NCBI GenBank assembly: GCA_910578495.1
Contig: CAJTRE010000004.1
Span: 1 to 64,000 of the forward strand
Source: an uncultured Dorea sp.
Lineage (GTDB): Bacteria; Bacillota; Clostridia; Lachnospirales; Lachnospiraceae
Length of the DNA stretch: 64,000 bases
Direction of reading: 5' to 3'
Of this stretch, positions 6,523-15,578 are shown piece after piece. The stretch's first letter is position 1. Every line of letters starts with the position of its first letter. The notes under the pieces are model-generated. The model saw only the letters and a list, made by a program, of their open reading frames with translations. It had not been told where the DNA came from and searched no databases. A program made the position numbers and the translations under genes.

Positions 6523-9072
6523 ATGGTAAAAGTAGAGAATAAAGAAACGTTACGAGTATTGACGAAGCGTTTTATGAAAATGAATCGTGCCAGGAATATC
6601 ATTGCTGTTATTGCAATCATGCTGACTTCACTTTTATTCACAAGCCTTTTTGTGGGGAGTGTATCCATGATTCTTTCCAAAAGAGCAACGGAAATCAAAC
6701 AATTTATGGATTCCGCCCATGCCAGTGCACAGAATATGTCAGAAGAAGATGCAAAGCGATTGCAGGAAACAATCGAACAGAGTGAACAGGTGGAACGATA
6801 TGGTTCAGGTATTTTTCTGGGAGCTGGAATGGATGAGCGGTTTGGCTTTTCCGTAGAGGTCAGATATGCGGATGAAAATATGGCAGAAAGTTTTAATTGT
6901 CTGCCAACCACAGGAAGACTGCCGGAAAAAGAAGATGAAGTAGCACTCAGCAGCATGATACTGGAAACTCTGAGTGTTACACCTAAGATTGGGGAAGAAA
7001 TAACACTGACCTGGGAAGTAAATCCAATGCTGAAGCAATATAAGACAGATACGTTTCAGATATGTGGATTTTGGCAAGGGGATAAAGCTGTTTTAGGACA
7101 GATGGTCTGGGTATCTGAAGCCTATGCAAAGGAGAATTGTTATCCTGTTACAGAGGAAGAATTAGAAAATGGCATCTACAATGGAGGGAAAGAGTATTCT
7201 GTCTGGTACAAGAACCTTTGGAATCTGGAAAAGAAAACAGAAACTATATCTAAGGCAGCGGGATTTACAAAAGCAGGGACAGGAATGGAAGTCAATCCGG
7301 CATATAATCTTTTGGAAGAGGATTCATTTTCATTTTCTTCCCTTATCGTCATGATTCTATTTGTGATATTGGCGGGATACCTGATTATTTATAATATCTT
7401 TAACATTTCTGTGAAAACGGATATCCGAGCTTATGGACTGTTAAAGAACGTGGGAACAACAGGAAAGCAGTTGAAGAAAATTGTACGTATGCAGGCATGG
7501 AGATTGTCTGCAGTAGGGATTCCAATCGGATTGCTTTGTGGTTATCTTGCAGGTCTTTGTATGGCTCCGTCCTTGACTGCAGATGCTGAAATTAGTGCAC
7601 AGGCAGGAAAGACTGCTCAGACAGTAGTATCAGCAAATCCTTTGATTTTTCTTTCAGCAGCGCTTTTGACACTTTTAACGGTGTATCTCTCCAGTCTGCA
7701 GGCTTGTAAAATGGTGGAAAGAGTTTCGCCTGTGGAAGCTCTGCGTTTGGCAGAAGGAGAGCAGTCACAGAGGAAAATAAAAAAGAATACTTCTGTAACC
7801 TGGTGGGGGATGGCAGTTCAAAATGTGTTACGAAATTGGAAAAAGGGATTGATTGTTATGCTTTCTATCGCTCTTTCTATGGTGGTTGTCAACTGTATCG
7901 TGATGTTGGTGCAGGGATATGATTTTGATTCTTACAAGAAAGTGTTTTTAGCATCCGATTTTCAACTGGATCAGATGACAAACAGTTTGTTAAATACGAA
8001 TTTCAATGGTATTACACCTGAAATCAAAGAGATTCTGGACGAATGCCCTAATAGTGCTCAAACAGGATATGTGTATTATTCTGAGGAAACCCACAAGATG
8101 GAGCCGGAACTTCTGAAAACATGGGAAGCATTCGCAGATAAATATGAAGAAAACTGGACCGATTATGAAGCACAGGTTTGGGAAGAGGCAAAGTCTTCCA
8201 ATACAGTAAGTGTTCATTTTCTCGGGATCAGCGAGTCTGTGTTTGACAAATTAGAATGGAGAGGGGAAAAATGCTCATGGGATACATTTAAAAGCGGAAA
8301 TTATGTGCTTGTAGATTATGGTGACAAATATGCAGAGCATCCGGTTTCTTATTATCAGACCGGGGATGTTTTTCAGATGGAGTACAAAAATGGAAACCAA
8401 AAAGATTACGAAGTCATTGGAGAAGCACTGATGCCATATGCATTGGATTATCCGTATGCAGACCTTATCTATATTACGGTATTAGTTCCAGAAGATGAGT
8501 ATATTACCCAGACGGGAAATGAATCAGCCATGTATGCTGCCATCGATGCAAAGAAAGGAGCGGATAAGCAGATAAAAGCATATGTTGATGAAAATGTTTT
8601 GAAAGAAAATGAAATGCTCAATGTTTTTTCTGTATTGGATATGGAGGAGAGTTTTCAGCGGTTTGTCAGCAAATATTATATGATTGGTGGTTTCCTTGTC
8701 GTTATTTTAGCATTTATCGGTATTATGAATTTCTTTAATACAACAGCCACTTCTGTGATAAGTAGGAAAAAGGAGCTGGCGCTTTTGGAAGTTGTTGGAA
8801 TGACGAAAAAACAGGTATCGAAAATGCTGGTGGCTGAGGGATTTCTATATTTGGGAGGCGCATTTGTAATTGCAGTATTGTTAGTTGTGTTTGGAGCAGA
8901 GAAGATTTTAGCAAATACAATTGGCACAGCATTTTTCTTTCGGATGCACCTTACAATCGTGCCATGTATTCTTATGATACCGATTTTGATTGGGATTGCG
9001 TATGTGATACCAAAATATCAGTTTAAGAAGATGAGTCGGGAAAGCGTTGTGGAAAGGATTCGCAAAGAATAG
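6523..9072 (+). CDS. FtsX-family ABC transporter permease
   Basis: 849 residues. A first transmembrane helix lies near residues 28-50 (IIAVIAIMLTSLLFTSLFVGS), then an outside domain of roughly 220 residues, a first group of membrane helices at about 275-400 ending in a VERVSPVEALR motif, a second isolated helix at about 440-465 (LIVMLSIALSMVVVNCIVML), another large outside domain, and a final group at about 715-840 (FLVVILAFIGIMNFFNTTAT onward) ending with ESVVERIRKE. Two FtsX domains with two outside domains fit the MacB-like permeases common in clostridia. It works with the ATPase just upstream and probably with the small kinase. A hairpin terminator follows. Confidence 0.9.
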   Translation: MVKVENKETLRVLTKRFMKMNRARNIIAVIAIMLTSLLFTSLFVGSVSMILSKRATEIKQFMDSAHASAQNMSEEDAKRLQETIEQSEQVERYGSGIFLGAGMDERFGFSVEVRYADENMAESFNCLPTTGRLPEKEDEVALSSMILETLSVTPKIGEEITLTWEVNPMLKQYKTDTFQICGFWQGDKAVLGQMVWVSEAYAKENCYPVTEEELENGIYNGGKEYSVWYKNLWNLEKKTETISKAAGFTKAGTGMEVNPAYNLLEEDSFSFSSLIVMILFVILAGYLIIYNIFNISVKTDIRAYGLLKNVGTTGKQLKKIVRMQAWRLSAVGIPIGLLCGYLAGLCMAPSLTADAEISAQAGKTAQTVVSANPLIFLSAALLTLLTVYLSSLQACKMVERVSPVEALRLAEGEQSQRKIKKNTSVTWWGMAVQNVLRNWKKGLIVMLSIALSMVVVNCIVMLVQGYDFDSYKKVFLASDFQLDQMTNSLLNTNFNGITPEIKEILDECPNSAQTGYVYYSEETHKMEPELLKTWEAFADKYEENWTDYEAQVWEEAKSSNTVSVHFLGISESVFDKLEWRGEKCSWDTFKSGNYVLVDYGDKYAEHPVSYYQTGDVFQMEYKNGNQKDYEVIGEALMPYALDYPYADLIYITVLVPEDEYITQTGNESAMYAAIDAKKGADKQIKAYVDENVLKENEMLNVFSVLDMEESFQRFVSKYYMIGGFLVVILAFIGIMNFFNTTATSVISRKKELALLEVVGMTKKQVSKMLVAEGFLYLGGAFVIAVLLVVFGAEKILANTIGTAFFFRMHLTIVPCILMIPILIGIAYVIPKYQFKKMSRESVVERIRKE

Positions 9073-9088
9073 ACATAGGTAGTATAGT

Positions 9089-9125
9089 GGAAGGCAAGTC
9101 TGAAAAATGGCTTGCTTTTCCTTTA
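9089..9125 (+). terminator. terminator after the FtsX permease
   Basis: GGAAGGCAAG (9089-9098) pairs with CTTGCTTTTCC (9111-9121, GT pairs allowed) and is followed by TTTAA. It closes the transporter operon. Confidence 0.7.
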
Positions 9126-9187
9126 ATATACGGAAAAATGATGTATAATTAGATTAAAGAGAGAAATTAGAAGCGGAGGAAATCAAA

Positions 9188-9397
9188 ATGAAAAAGTATA
9201 GAATCTTATCTAAAGTGATTTTGACTATTTGTTTGTGTGGAATTATTTTAGCGATTATCAATGGTTTTACAGGGATTATCAATAGTTCTATTCAAATGAG
9301 TGGAACAGTAATTTGTATTTCTTTACTTCTTGTTGCAGGGGTTACAATTATACTATTAGAAGATGCAAGAATAAAGAAAGAACAGAGAAATAGATAA
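9188..9397 (+). CDS. small two-helix membrane protein
   Basis: 69 residues with two hydrophobic segments, about residues 8-32 (VILTICLCGIILAIINGF) and 38-58 (GTVICISLLLVAGVTIILL), and basic ends, so both termini are probably cytoplasmic. GCGGAGG before the start and a TATAAT 35-40 bases upstream support expression. I do not recognise a family. It could be an accessory of the preceding transporter or an independent small gene. Confidence 0.65.
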   Translation: MKKYRILSKVILTICLCGIILAIINGFTGIINSSIQMSGTVICISLLLVAGVTIILLEDARIKKEQRNR

Positions 9398-9496
9398 CTT
9401 ATTATTTACGGGTACGAATACCGCAAAAAGATATAGACGGGTAAAATAAAAGAGTGCGGTGTGTGATATTCATCAACAATGTGGATATGAAGAAAT

Positions 9497-9526
9497 TTCG
9501 ATAGAATGAATCTATCGAAGTTTTTC
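9497..9526 (+). terminator. hairpin with U-run before the KAP-like ATPase gene
   Basis: TTCGATAGA (9497-9505) and TCTATCGAA (9511-9519) form a 9-bp stem with a 5-base loop followed by GTTTTTC. It lies 45 bases before the ATPase start, so it either ends the upstream transcript or acts in the leader of the ATPase gene. Confidence 0.65.
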
Positions 9527-9570
9527 AGATGTTGTGATAATTAAGAACCATCTTGGAGTCGGAGGAGCGT

Positions 9571-11472
9571 ATGGATCTGATTGAAGAATTAAAAAATTAT
9601 TGTGATATAAACAATCCGGTTGGTACTCTAATGCTATCTGGAGAGTGGGGATGTGGTAAAACATATCTTATTAATACTAAATTTATTCCGTTAGTAAAAG
9701 ATACATATGTTTTTGTATGTGTTAGTTTATTTGGTATAGACACTTTAGATGCATTAAGAGTTGAGGTAAAGAAAAAATGGTTGGAGAAAGCAAGTGAACT
9801 TGATGAGCCTAATGGGACAAATTTTTCAAAGTTAATAGATTCTTCGAAAAAAATATTTGGTACTATCAAGGATGTTTTGCCTGAAAAATGGAGAAAAAAA
9901 GGAGAAGTGTTTTCTTCTATTATGGACTTGGTTAATTTTATTCCTATAAGTAATACAATATCTCAAAAAAAGGTTATACTAGTTTTTGATGATTTAGAGA
10001 GAAGCAATATTTCTAGCACAGATCTTCTGGGATGCATAAATGATTACTGTGAAAACCAGAGTTTTAATACGATTATTGTCGCAAATGAAGAAAAAATAAA
10101 AGATAACGCAGATAATGAGTTATCATATCGTGAAATTAAAGAAAAAATAGTACAAAGAGTTATTCAGTTTGTTCCTGATTATGATGAGGTCGTCTCTAAT
10201 TCTATAGACTCAATGTCTTGCGGCATAGAATATAAGGGACTGCTCAGAAAAAACAAGAAATTATTGGTTAAAATTTTGTCAGGAGATTTCAATGATAACG
10301 CAATCATTGAACAATATAAGGCTGAAAATTACAAGCCCGGTGGTGACAAGAAAAGAGAAGAATATGAAAAAGAAGAGGAAAATCTTCGTAAGTTGTTATT
10401 ACAAAGACCACATAATATACGAAGTTTCAAATGTGCTATTCAAGACTTTGAACGTGTATATGATAAGTTGGCTAAAGCAGGTATTCAAGATGGTAGTAAA
10501 TGGCTTTTTTCTTTTATGTGTCTTATGATGACGAATAAAGCCGGATTGATTCAAGAGAATCCAAGATACGGGAACTTGTTTCTGTATCTTAATGTAAAAA
10601 AACTTTATCCGGAAGTATTTGATAGTAATTTTATTTTGAACGGAGTCTCAGAGTGGATCATTTACGGGGAGTGGAACGATGAAACTATCTCGAAAGAGAT
10701 ACAATTATTTTTGAAAAAAGAGAAGGCAGTTACTCCGCTTGAAATTCTTAGAACATATAAGCTCCCTGAAGTCGATGAAGAAGTAATTGATAAAGGATTT
10801 AAAGACTTATTAGAAGAAGTATATGCAGGAAATTTGTCTCTAGATGAGTATATTCTTTTTCTTTATCATTGTTGCTATTCCAGAGCCTATGATGTTGATT
10901 TACCTACAATCGATTGGGAAAAAGTGAGAGACGGAATTAAAGAGCAAATAAAAAAATTAGTTGAATCTGATGAAAAAGACAGTCATTCTCACAGAATAAT
11001 TTTAGATGACAATAAAGAATATTTCACAGAAGAAGAATGGTCTGTATATCAGATTATAAAAGAATTTAGAGATAATAATGTATGGATTTATGAAAAGAAT
11101 CAAAAGCTGTATATTGATTTGATTAGTTCAGACCTGAACATTGCTTTTAGAGACCTGAGTAATAAGAGATATAATACATTTTCTCTTGAAATGGAATCTG
11201 CAACAATTAATGCATTTAAGAATGCTAATAATATGGATAAAAATCATTTCTCGGGATGGTTCGTTGGAATTTGGGGACAGTATAGTAATTCACTAGAGAT
11301 TGATGTGCAATCCACAACGGCATCACTCAAGAAGTTAAGAGATGATTTGAATTCTGTAATGCAGAAATATAAAGAAAAAGGCAAAAATATTGCGGCTAGG
11401 CATACGCAGAATTTTATTGAAAAACTAGATACCGTTATAAAAGCGGAAAGTACGGATATGCCAGGTGAATAG
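9571..11472 (+). CDS. KAP-like P-loop ATPase (candidate defence protein)
   Basis: 633 residues. Walker A is GEWGCGKT at about residues 24-31, right after a short N-terminal helix. Walker B is VILVFDDLERS at about 140, with FNTIIVANEEKI at the sensor-1 place. This pattern (GxWGxGKT, FDDLER, IIVANE) is that of KAP/YobI-like P-loop ATPases, several of which belong to anti-phage loci. The remaining ~400 residues are helical and without recognised motif, perhaps an effector or sensor region. Start chosen at ATG 9571 because GGAGGAG precedes it; the TTG at 9553 has no site. It is a single-gene unit convergent with the relaxase. No transmembrane segment was noticed. Confidence 0.8.
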   Translation: MDLIEELKNYCDINNPVGTLMLSGEWGCGKTYLINTKFIPLVKDTYVFVCVSLFGIDTLDALRVEVKKKWLEKASELDEPNGTNFSKLIDSSKKIFGTIKDVLPEKWRKKGEVFSSIMDLVNFIPISNTISQKKVILVFDDLERSNISSTDLLGCINDYCENQSFNTIIVANEEKIKDNADNELSYREIKEKIVQRVIQFVPDYDEVVSNSIDSMSCGIEYKGLLRKNKKLLVKILSGDFNDNAIIEQYKAENYKPGGDKKREEYEKEEENLRKLLLQRPHNIRSFKCAIQDFERVYDKLAKAGIQDGSKWLFSFMCLMMTNKAGLIQENPRYGNLFLYLNVKKLYPEVFDSNFILNGVSEWIIYGEWNDETISKEIQLFLKKEKAVTPLEILRTYKLPEVDEEVIDKGFKDLLEEVYAGNLSLDEYILFLYHCCYSRAYDVDLPTIDWEKVRDGIKEQIKKLVESDEKDSHSHRIILDDNKEYFTEEEWSVYQIIKEFRDNNVWIYEKNQKLYIDLISSDLNIAFRDLSNKRYNTFSLEMESATINAFKNANNMDKNHFSGWFVGIWGQYSNSLEIDVQSTTASLKKLRDDLNSVMQKYKEKGKNIAARHTQNFIEKLDTVIKAESTDMPGE

Positions 11473-11704
11473 TAACTATTTCTGTAGCCATTATGAAAGA
11501 TTCTTAGAACGCAGGAATATCTGAAACTGATAAAACAAACTGGGAACAGAGGGGAGTTATCAGATTAGCCGTAATCTGGCATTTCATGGAGGGATTTGCT
11601 CTATATTAATGTCTTATCTGAACGAAAAGGAACCATACATAAAATACATTTTGAAGAACTGTTGATTTAACAAATTGAATTTGTAGAATTGAAATTGGAA
11701 TATA

Positions 11705-11742
11705 AAAAGGCGTATAGGTTGATTGAAGTTATACGCCTTTAA
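11705..11742. terminator. bidirectional terminator between the ATPase and relaxase genes
   Basis: AAAAGGCGTATA pairs with TATACGCCTTT around a GGTTGATTGAAGT loop, with A-run on one side and T-run on the other. It lies at the convergence of the two genes and overlaps the last codons of the relaxase. The 230 bases between 11473 and 11704 hold no frame I can support. Confidence 0.8.
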
Positions 11743-13456
11743 AGATACTACAATTCCATATCACGAGATTTTTTCTTGGAGCGAACAGGGTGTTCCTTCG
11801 TATTTCCAGCTTTTTCCGATACTCAAGCTCACATGAGCGGCGGTAAAAGAGGCTTGTGTCTTCTGCGTTAAGATAATCTACTTTGTTGGCGGCTATATCC
11901 CGGCGGTGATAATCGTAATGGTAACCAAAGGCACTTTTGAGTTGGTCAATCAGTTTTTCACGAAACTTAGGACGAATCTGTATTCTGGTATCGAGCAATT
12001 CCCTATATTGATCTGCGTTGGGATGCGAAGATTCTTTAAGAAAGGCTTCTGCATCTTTTTGGAGTTGGTTTTTTAAAGTCATATCCTGAGAATCTAGGAT
12101 ATTCAGATTTTTTGTCATCTGATTGTATTTGTCGGAGAGTTTAACCATGTCTTTATCTGTGGAACACTCTGCCTGAAATAACAGTTGCTCTTTAGCGGAT
12201 TTCAGTTCCTCGATTTCTTCTGTTACAGTTGTAATCTGCTGATTCAATTTTATATGCTGGATTGGATTTAAGAAACTGGTTTTATCTTTCTGTGAATTCA
12301 ACTCTTTCTTCTCAGCAGTTTTGTCTTTTAGTTTTTTCTTTACAGTGTTGTATTTGTTTAAAATTGGTTTGAGATGATACATCCAGTTGTGGATTACCTC
12401 TTTTTGCATTTCATTATGAAGCAAATGATATTGTGTAAAAATCATATGGTTTCGGATTGCTTCCAATGCCTCGGCGATTACAGGAATAGATTTTTCAATG
12501 GCTTGAGCCAGTTTAGCAACTTGGGCTTTTAATTCTCTGAGTAATTTATTGTCTGCACGAATCTGACGATTGATTTCGCAACGTTCTGCAACCATGCCTT
12601 TCTTTTCCATGTCCTGAGCGATATAACCTTCATGAATGGTAGGCTGCTCTGTGATTCCCTGTGCGGCAAAGCTGCGGTGATCAATAGAAGCATTGACTTG
12701 ATTTCGGGCAAGCATCTTGTTTGTAAAATCCGCCCAATTTGCTCTCCAGACACAGAGTTGTTCATCGCTATTCCATTGTTCAGAAATGGGATTTTGTCTG
12801 CCATATCGGGTACTTTTTGGATGTTTATCAATACGTTCATAGCCTTGTTCCTGAGCGGCGGATGGAGTAAGATAGATTTTTTTCTTTCCTGCTTTATAGC
12901 GGTATTGCTTTTCCCATCCGTCTTTCTGTGCTTCTTTATATTCAGAAGCAGTAAATCCTTTTTCTTCTCCGTTTTTTACACAAAGATATTCTTTTTCGGT
13001 TTTATACTGCCACGTTCCGTTTTCATTTAATGGACGGACGGTAAGTAGAATATGAGCATGTGGATTGTGTCCGTCAGTATCATGTATGGCGAAATCGGCA
13101 CACATTCCCATATCTACAAAGTTTTTTTGAATAAAGTTCTGGAGAAGAGAAATATGATTGTCCTTGTTTAATTCGACAGGAAGTGCTACAACAAATTCTC
13201 TTGCCAGTCTGCTGTCTTTTGTTTTTTCAGCAGCTTCTACAGCGTTCCAAAGATGTTCCCGGTCTTTCCATTCAGCCGGAGCCATAGAGGGCAGCATTAC
13301 TTCCTGATAGATCAGTCCATGTTTTCGGGTGTAGTCATGTTGGATGCCATCATAATCATTATACATCCGACTACAGCTCATATAAGCAGATGCAGCGACA
13401 GCAGACCGCCCGGAACCACGACTGACGACTTTAGCTTGCATATGATAAATTGCCAT
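11729..13456 (-). CDS. mobL: MobA/MobL (MobQ-family) relaxase
   Basis: 575 residues. The N-terminal ~220 residues are the HUH relaxase domain: AIYHMQAKVVSRGSGRSAVA at the start with the nicking Tyr expected in ASAYMS, and the metal-binding HNPHAHILLTVRP at about residue 130. The C-terminal half is a long coiled coil (KKLKDKTAEKKELNSQ and following). It cuts and carries the oriT strand during conjugative transfer helped by another element; no type IV secretion genes are in the window, so the element is mobilizable only. The start is the ATG at 13456; a GTG at 13465 overlaps the ribosome site. A MobQ-type oriT lies just upstream. Confidence 0.93.
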   Translation of the reverse strand: MAIYHMQAKVVSRGSGRSAVAASAYMSCSRMYNDYDGIQHDYTRKHGLIYQEVMLPSMAPAEWKDREHLWNAVEAAEKTKDSRLAREFVVALPVELNKDNHISLLQNFIQKNFVDMGMCADFAIHDTDGHNPHAHILLTVRPLNENGTWQYKTEKEYLCVKNGEEKGFTASEYKEAQKDGWEKQYRYKAGKKKIYLTPSAAQEQGYERIDKHPKSTRYGRQNPISEQWNSDEQLCVWRANWADFTNKMLARNQVNASIDHRSFAAQGITEQPTIHEGYIAQDMEKKGMVAERCEINRQIRADNKLLRELKAQVAKLAQAIEKSIPVIAEALEAIRNHMIFTQYHLLHNEMQKEVIHNWMYHLKPILNKYNTVKKKLKDKTAEKKELNSQKDKTSFLNPIQHIKLNQQITTVTEEIEELKSAKEQLLFQAECSTDKDMVKLSDKYNQMTKNLNILDSQDMTLKNQLQKDAEAFLKESSHPNADQYRELLDTRIQIRPKFREKLIDQLKSAFGYHYDYHRRDIAANKVDYLNAEDTSLFYRRSCELEYRKKLEIRRNTLFAPRKNLVIWNCSIFKGV

Positions 13457-13464
13457 ATCTGGCA
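13451..13464 (-). promoter_or_regulatory. palindrome over the relaxase start codon
   Basis: TGCCAGATATGGCA (minus strand) has 5-base arms TGCCA/TGGCA. It directly follows GGAGG and contains the ATG. A 22-base stretch including it (13451-13472) is repeated exactly at 13814-13835 over the DUF3847 start. Confidence 0.6.
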
Positions 13465-13535
13465 CCTCCTTTCGATGTTGCCTGCAACAGCGGATAGCCC
13501 TCGGCAGAGCGCACGATCCTGACCAACGGGAAGGG

Positions 13536-13576
13536 TACCACCGCCCGATTTATCGGGTGGTGAGTAAGTGCGCCCT
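13536..13576. other. origin of transfer (MobQ / RSF1010-type nic region)
   Basis: On the plus strand an inverted repeat CCACCGCCCGAT / ATCGGGTGGTG (about 13539-13561) is followed after a few bases by TAAGTGCGCCCT (13565-13576). An inverted repeat followed by a TAAGTGCGCCCT-like nick site is the known arrangement of RSF1010/R1162-type oriT cut by MobA-family relaxases. It lies between the relaxase and DUF3847 genes, where oriT is expected. The exact nick position is inferred from the family (within GCGCCC). Confidence 0.85.
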
Positions 13577-13597
13577 TCGGGAGTATAAATTGTTGTT

Positions 13598-13819
13598 TTA
13601 CAATCCTTTTAGTCGGATTATCAGTTCCTGTTTTAGAGTATCTAAATCCATTTCTTTGATATGGGGAGCAACATTTTCCAGAATTGCGCCTTCTTGAATC
13701 AATCTGCGTGTTCTGGCATTGCGCTCCCTTTTTCGGTTTCTTGCCTCGGCTTCTTCTTGGCGGTGTTTTGCCTGTAAAAGCGCTTTTTCTTCTGTTGTCA
13801 TTGTTTTTTTATCTGCCAT
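13598..13819 (-). CDS. DUF3847 mobilization-associated protein
   Basis: 73 residues, highly charged: MADKKTMTTEEKALLQAKHR, then NRKRERNARTRRLIQEGAIL and a short C-terminal helix. The RKxRxRRLIxxGAIxE pattern is that of DUF3847 proteins, which are encoded beside MobL relaxases in Firmicutes elements and may help form the relaxosome. The role is inferred from position. Start at ATG 13819, behind the same GGAGGTGCCAG leader as the relaxase; the longer frame to 13915 has no ribosome site. oriT lies between it and the relaxase. Confidence 0.82.
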   Translation of the reverse strand: MADKKTMTTEEKALLQAKHRQEEAEARNRKRERNARTRRLIQEGAILENVAPHIKEMDLDTLKQELIIRLKGL

Positions 13820-13827
13820 ATCTGGCA
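13814..13827 (-). promoter_or_regulatory. palindrome over the DUF3847 start codon
   Basis: Second exact copy of TGCCAGATATGGCA with its GGAGG lead-in. The start codon is inside the palindrome. A small GCCCG-TATC-CGGGC hairpin (13840-13853) lies directly upstream. Confidence 0.6.
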
Positions 13828-14010
13828 CCTCCTTTTTATGCCCGTATCCGGGCGTTTTTAGTTTCGATTTTTTTATATTTGGTACTAATATTTTGATGAA
13901 TTGACAGTAGTACATTTTACCTAGAAGATAATTCGCAAGAATAGCACTACTGTCGGTTAATTGTGATAGCTATGCAGCGGTCTTTTGCCTGCTTTTGGTA
14001 CGAATAGGTA

Positions 14011-14844
14011 TCACAACAGGAGTTTTTTCGCTTCTTGCAGATTTGCAGAAGCATTTTCCTGACGAATGTTACGGTTGTTGATACGTACAGGAACACATCG
14101 CTCCAAAATACGGTCATAGATTCTTTTGTGCGGCAAATCGGAAGGAGTGTTTAGTTCCTGTAAGGTAAGATTCGTTGTTACAATGAGTGGTTTTTTGCTT
14201 CGATAACGGCTGTCAATTACATTAAATACCTGTTCCAATGCAAATTCCGAATTGCGTTCAATCCCAAGATCATCAATGATCAGAAGACTATATTGATTTA
14301 AGCTGTCAATAAACTGATTCCTGTCCTCAAAGTGCATCCCGGTAAGTGTGTTCAGAATACGGGAGAAATTCGTCATGAGAACCGGCACTCCTTTTTCAAG
14401 AAGTGCGTTAGCAATACACCCGGCAAAGAATGATTTCCCGGTACCAACATCTCCCCAAAGAAGAAGACCGGAGGCTGTAGATTTCATTTTTTCCCAGTTG
14501 TCGACATAATTGTGTGCCAGTTTTATTTCTGGATTCATACCGTTATCTTTATCAAAGGTATAGTCATATAATGCTTTGTCCTGTAGACCGCTGGCTCTCA
14601 GATGTTCAATTTCAAGCTGCTTTTCTCGAAGCATTCTTTGAGCTTCTTCCTGCTCATAAATTTCTCTTTGGCATTTACAAAGAATAGAGGGAAGGAAGAT
14701 TTTACCTTGTAATGTGTGTCTACTCTGTCTGGGCGTATGACATTTAGAACAGTAAATCAGTTGTTCTGTTTCATTAAAATATTCATCAGACTGAAGTTGT
14801 CTGCTTGGAAGTAAGTTTTTGGGTTTTTCTATAATCTTTGTCAT
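14011..14844 (-). CDS. DnaC/IstB-like helicase-loader ATPase
   Basis: 277 residues. An N-terminal zinc-finger-like region (YCSKCHTPRQ near residue 33 and LCKCQRE near 57) precedes an AAA+ domain with Walker A GDVGTGKSFFAGC (about residue 131), Walker B LLIIDDLGIER (about 188) and sensor PLIVTTNLTLQEL (about 222). Such proteins load the replicative helicase at the element's origin after RepA binds. It overlaps the RepA gene by four bases (ATGA), consistent with coupled translation in a RepA-DnaC operon. Confidence 0.9.
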   Translation of the reverse strand: MTKIIEKPKNLLPSRQLQSDEYFNETEQLIYCSKCHTPRQSRHTLQGKIFLPSILCKCQREIYEQEEAQRMLREKQLEIEHLRASGLQDKALYDYTFDKDNGMNPEIKLAHNYVDNWEKMKSTASGLLLWGDVGTGKSFFAGCIANALLEKGVPVLMTNFSRILNTLTGMHFEDRNQFIDSLNQYSLLIIDDLGIERNSEFALEQVFNVIDSRYRSKKPLIVTTNLTLQELNTPSDLPHKRIYDRILERCVPVRINNRNIRQENASANLQEAKKLLL

Positions 14845-15557
14845 AATGTTTCGTATTCCTCGCTTTCATAAATTCTTTGTTGGGAAAGGAGATTGTCCTG
14901 CCTTGCCCAGTTGATGATAGTGGCTGCATGATTCCGATACTCCTTTCCGGTGGAAGCCATGTAGCCGGATAAACGTTCTATGTACTCCTTCCAGTTTGTA
15001 ACGGTTTGTTTGAGTTCTTCCAGTTCCTGATCGGAAAGAAATACATTTTGAAATTTTCCATATGGAGAGAGGTTCTTCGCTCTCTCATTTTTTGATAAAT
15101 TATTTTTTGCTTTCTCTTTTTTATTAGTGGACAGTTTTTTGTCTGCCTCAGAGATAGAATTCTGTCTGTTAGAAGGACAGTTTTCTGTCTGCATCAAAGA
15201 AAGAATTTTGTCTGTATGGCGGAAAGTTCCTGACGGAAATTTCACATAAATTCGATTAGGCTGTCCCACACCCTGCCGTTTTCGAAAAATCAGCTCACTT
15301 TTCTCTAACGATGTCAGAGATGTTTTGATGGTCATCTGGCTTTTGTGCATAACTTTTGCCATTGCTTCGATGGTAAAGTAGATGAACACATGACCGGATG
15401 CGTCTGTCCAACCGTCATTTTTTAGAGAGAGCCTTGCACGATCCAAAAGAATTACATAAAGTAGCTTGGTTGTTTCATTTAGTTCCGTATCCAGAAGAAA
15501 ACGAGGAAACACCATATAGGGCGGCAGGCTTGTATCGGCTGTCAGAAATTCTGTCAT
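14841..15557 (-). CDS. repA: RepA-type replication initiator
   Basis: 238 residues. The N-terminal ~110 residues match the RepA N-terminal winged-helix family (PYMVFPRFLLDTELNETTKL, IYFTIEAMAKVMHKSQMTIK), used by RepA_N plasmids and related integrative elements to bind the replication origin. A Ser/Lys-rich linker is followed by a C-terminal domain (LSDQELEELKQTVTNWKEYI) that probably contacts the DnaC-like loader encoded next. The start follows GGAGGTGG. It allows the element to replicate as a circle after excision; that role is inferred from the family. Confidence 0.88.
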   Translation of the reverse strand: MTEFLTADTSLPPYMVFPRFLLDTELNETTKLLYVILLDRARLSLKNDGWTDASGHVFIYFTIEAMAKVMHKSQMTIKTSLTSLEKSELIFRKRQGVGQPNRIYVKFPSGTFRHTDKILSLMQTENCPSNRQNSISEADKKLSTNKKEKAKNNLSKNERAKNLSPYGKFQNVFLSDQELEELKQTVTNWKEYIERLSGYMASTGKEYRNHAATIINWARQDNLLSQQRIYESEEYETL

Positions 15558-15578
15558 GTGTCCACCTCCTACTTTCGG

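Noticed and set aside
12529..13030. Open frames on both strands inside the relaxase gene
   Set aside because: Shadow frames of a well supported relaxase with no motifs.
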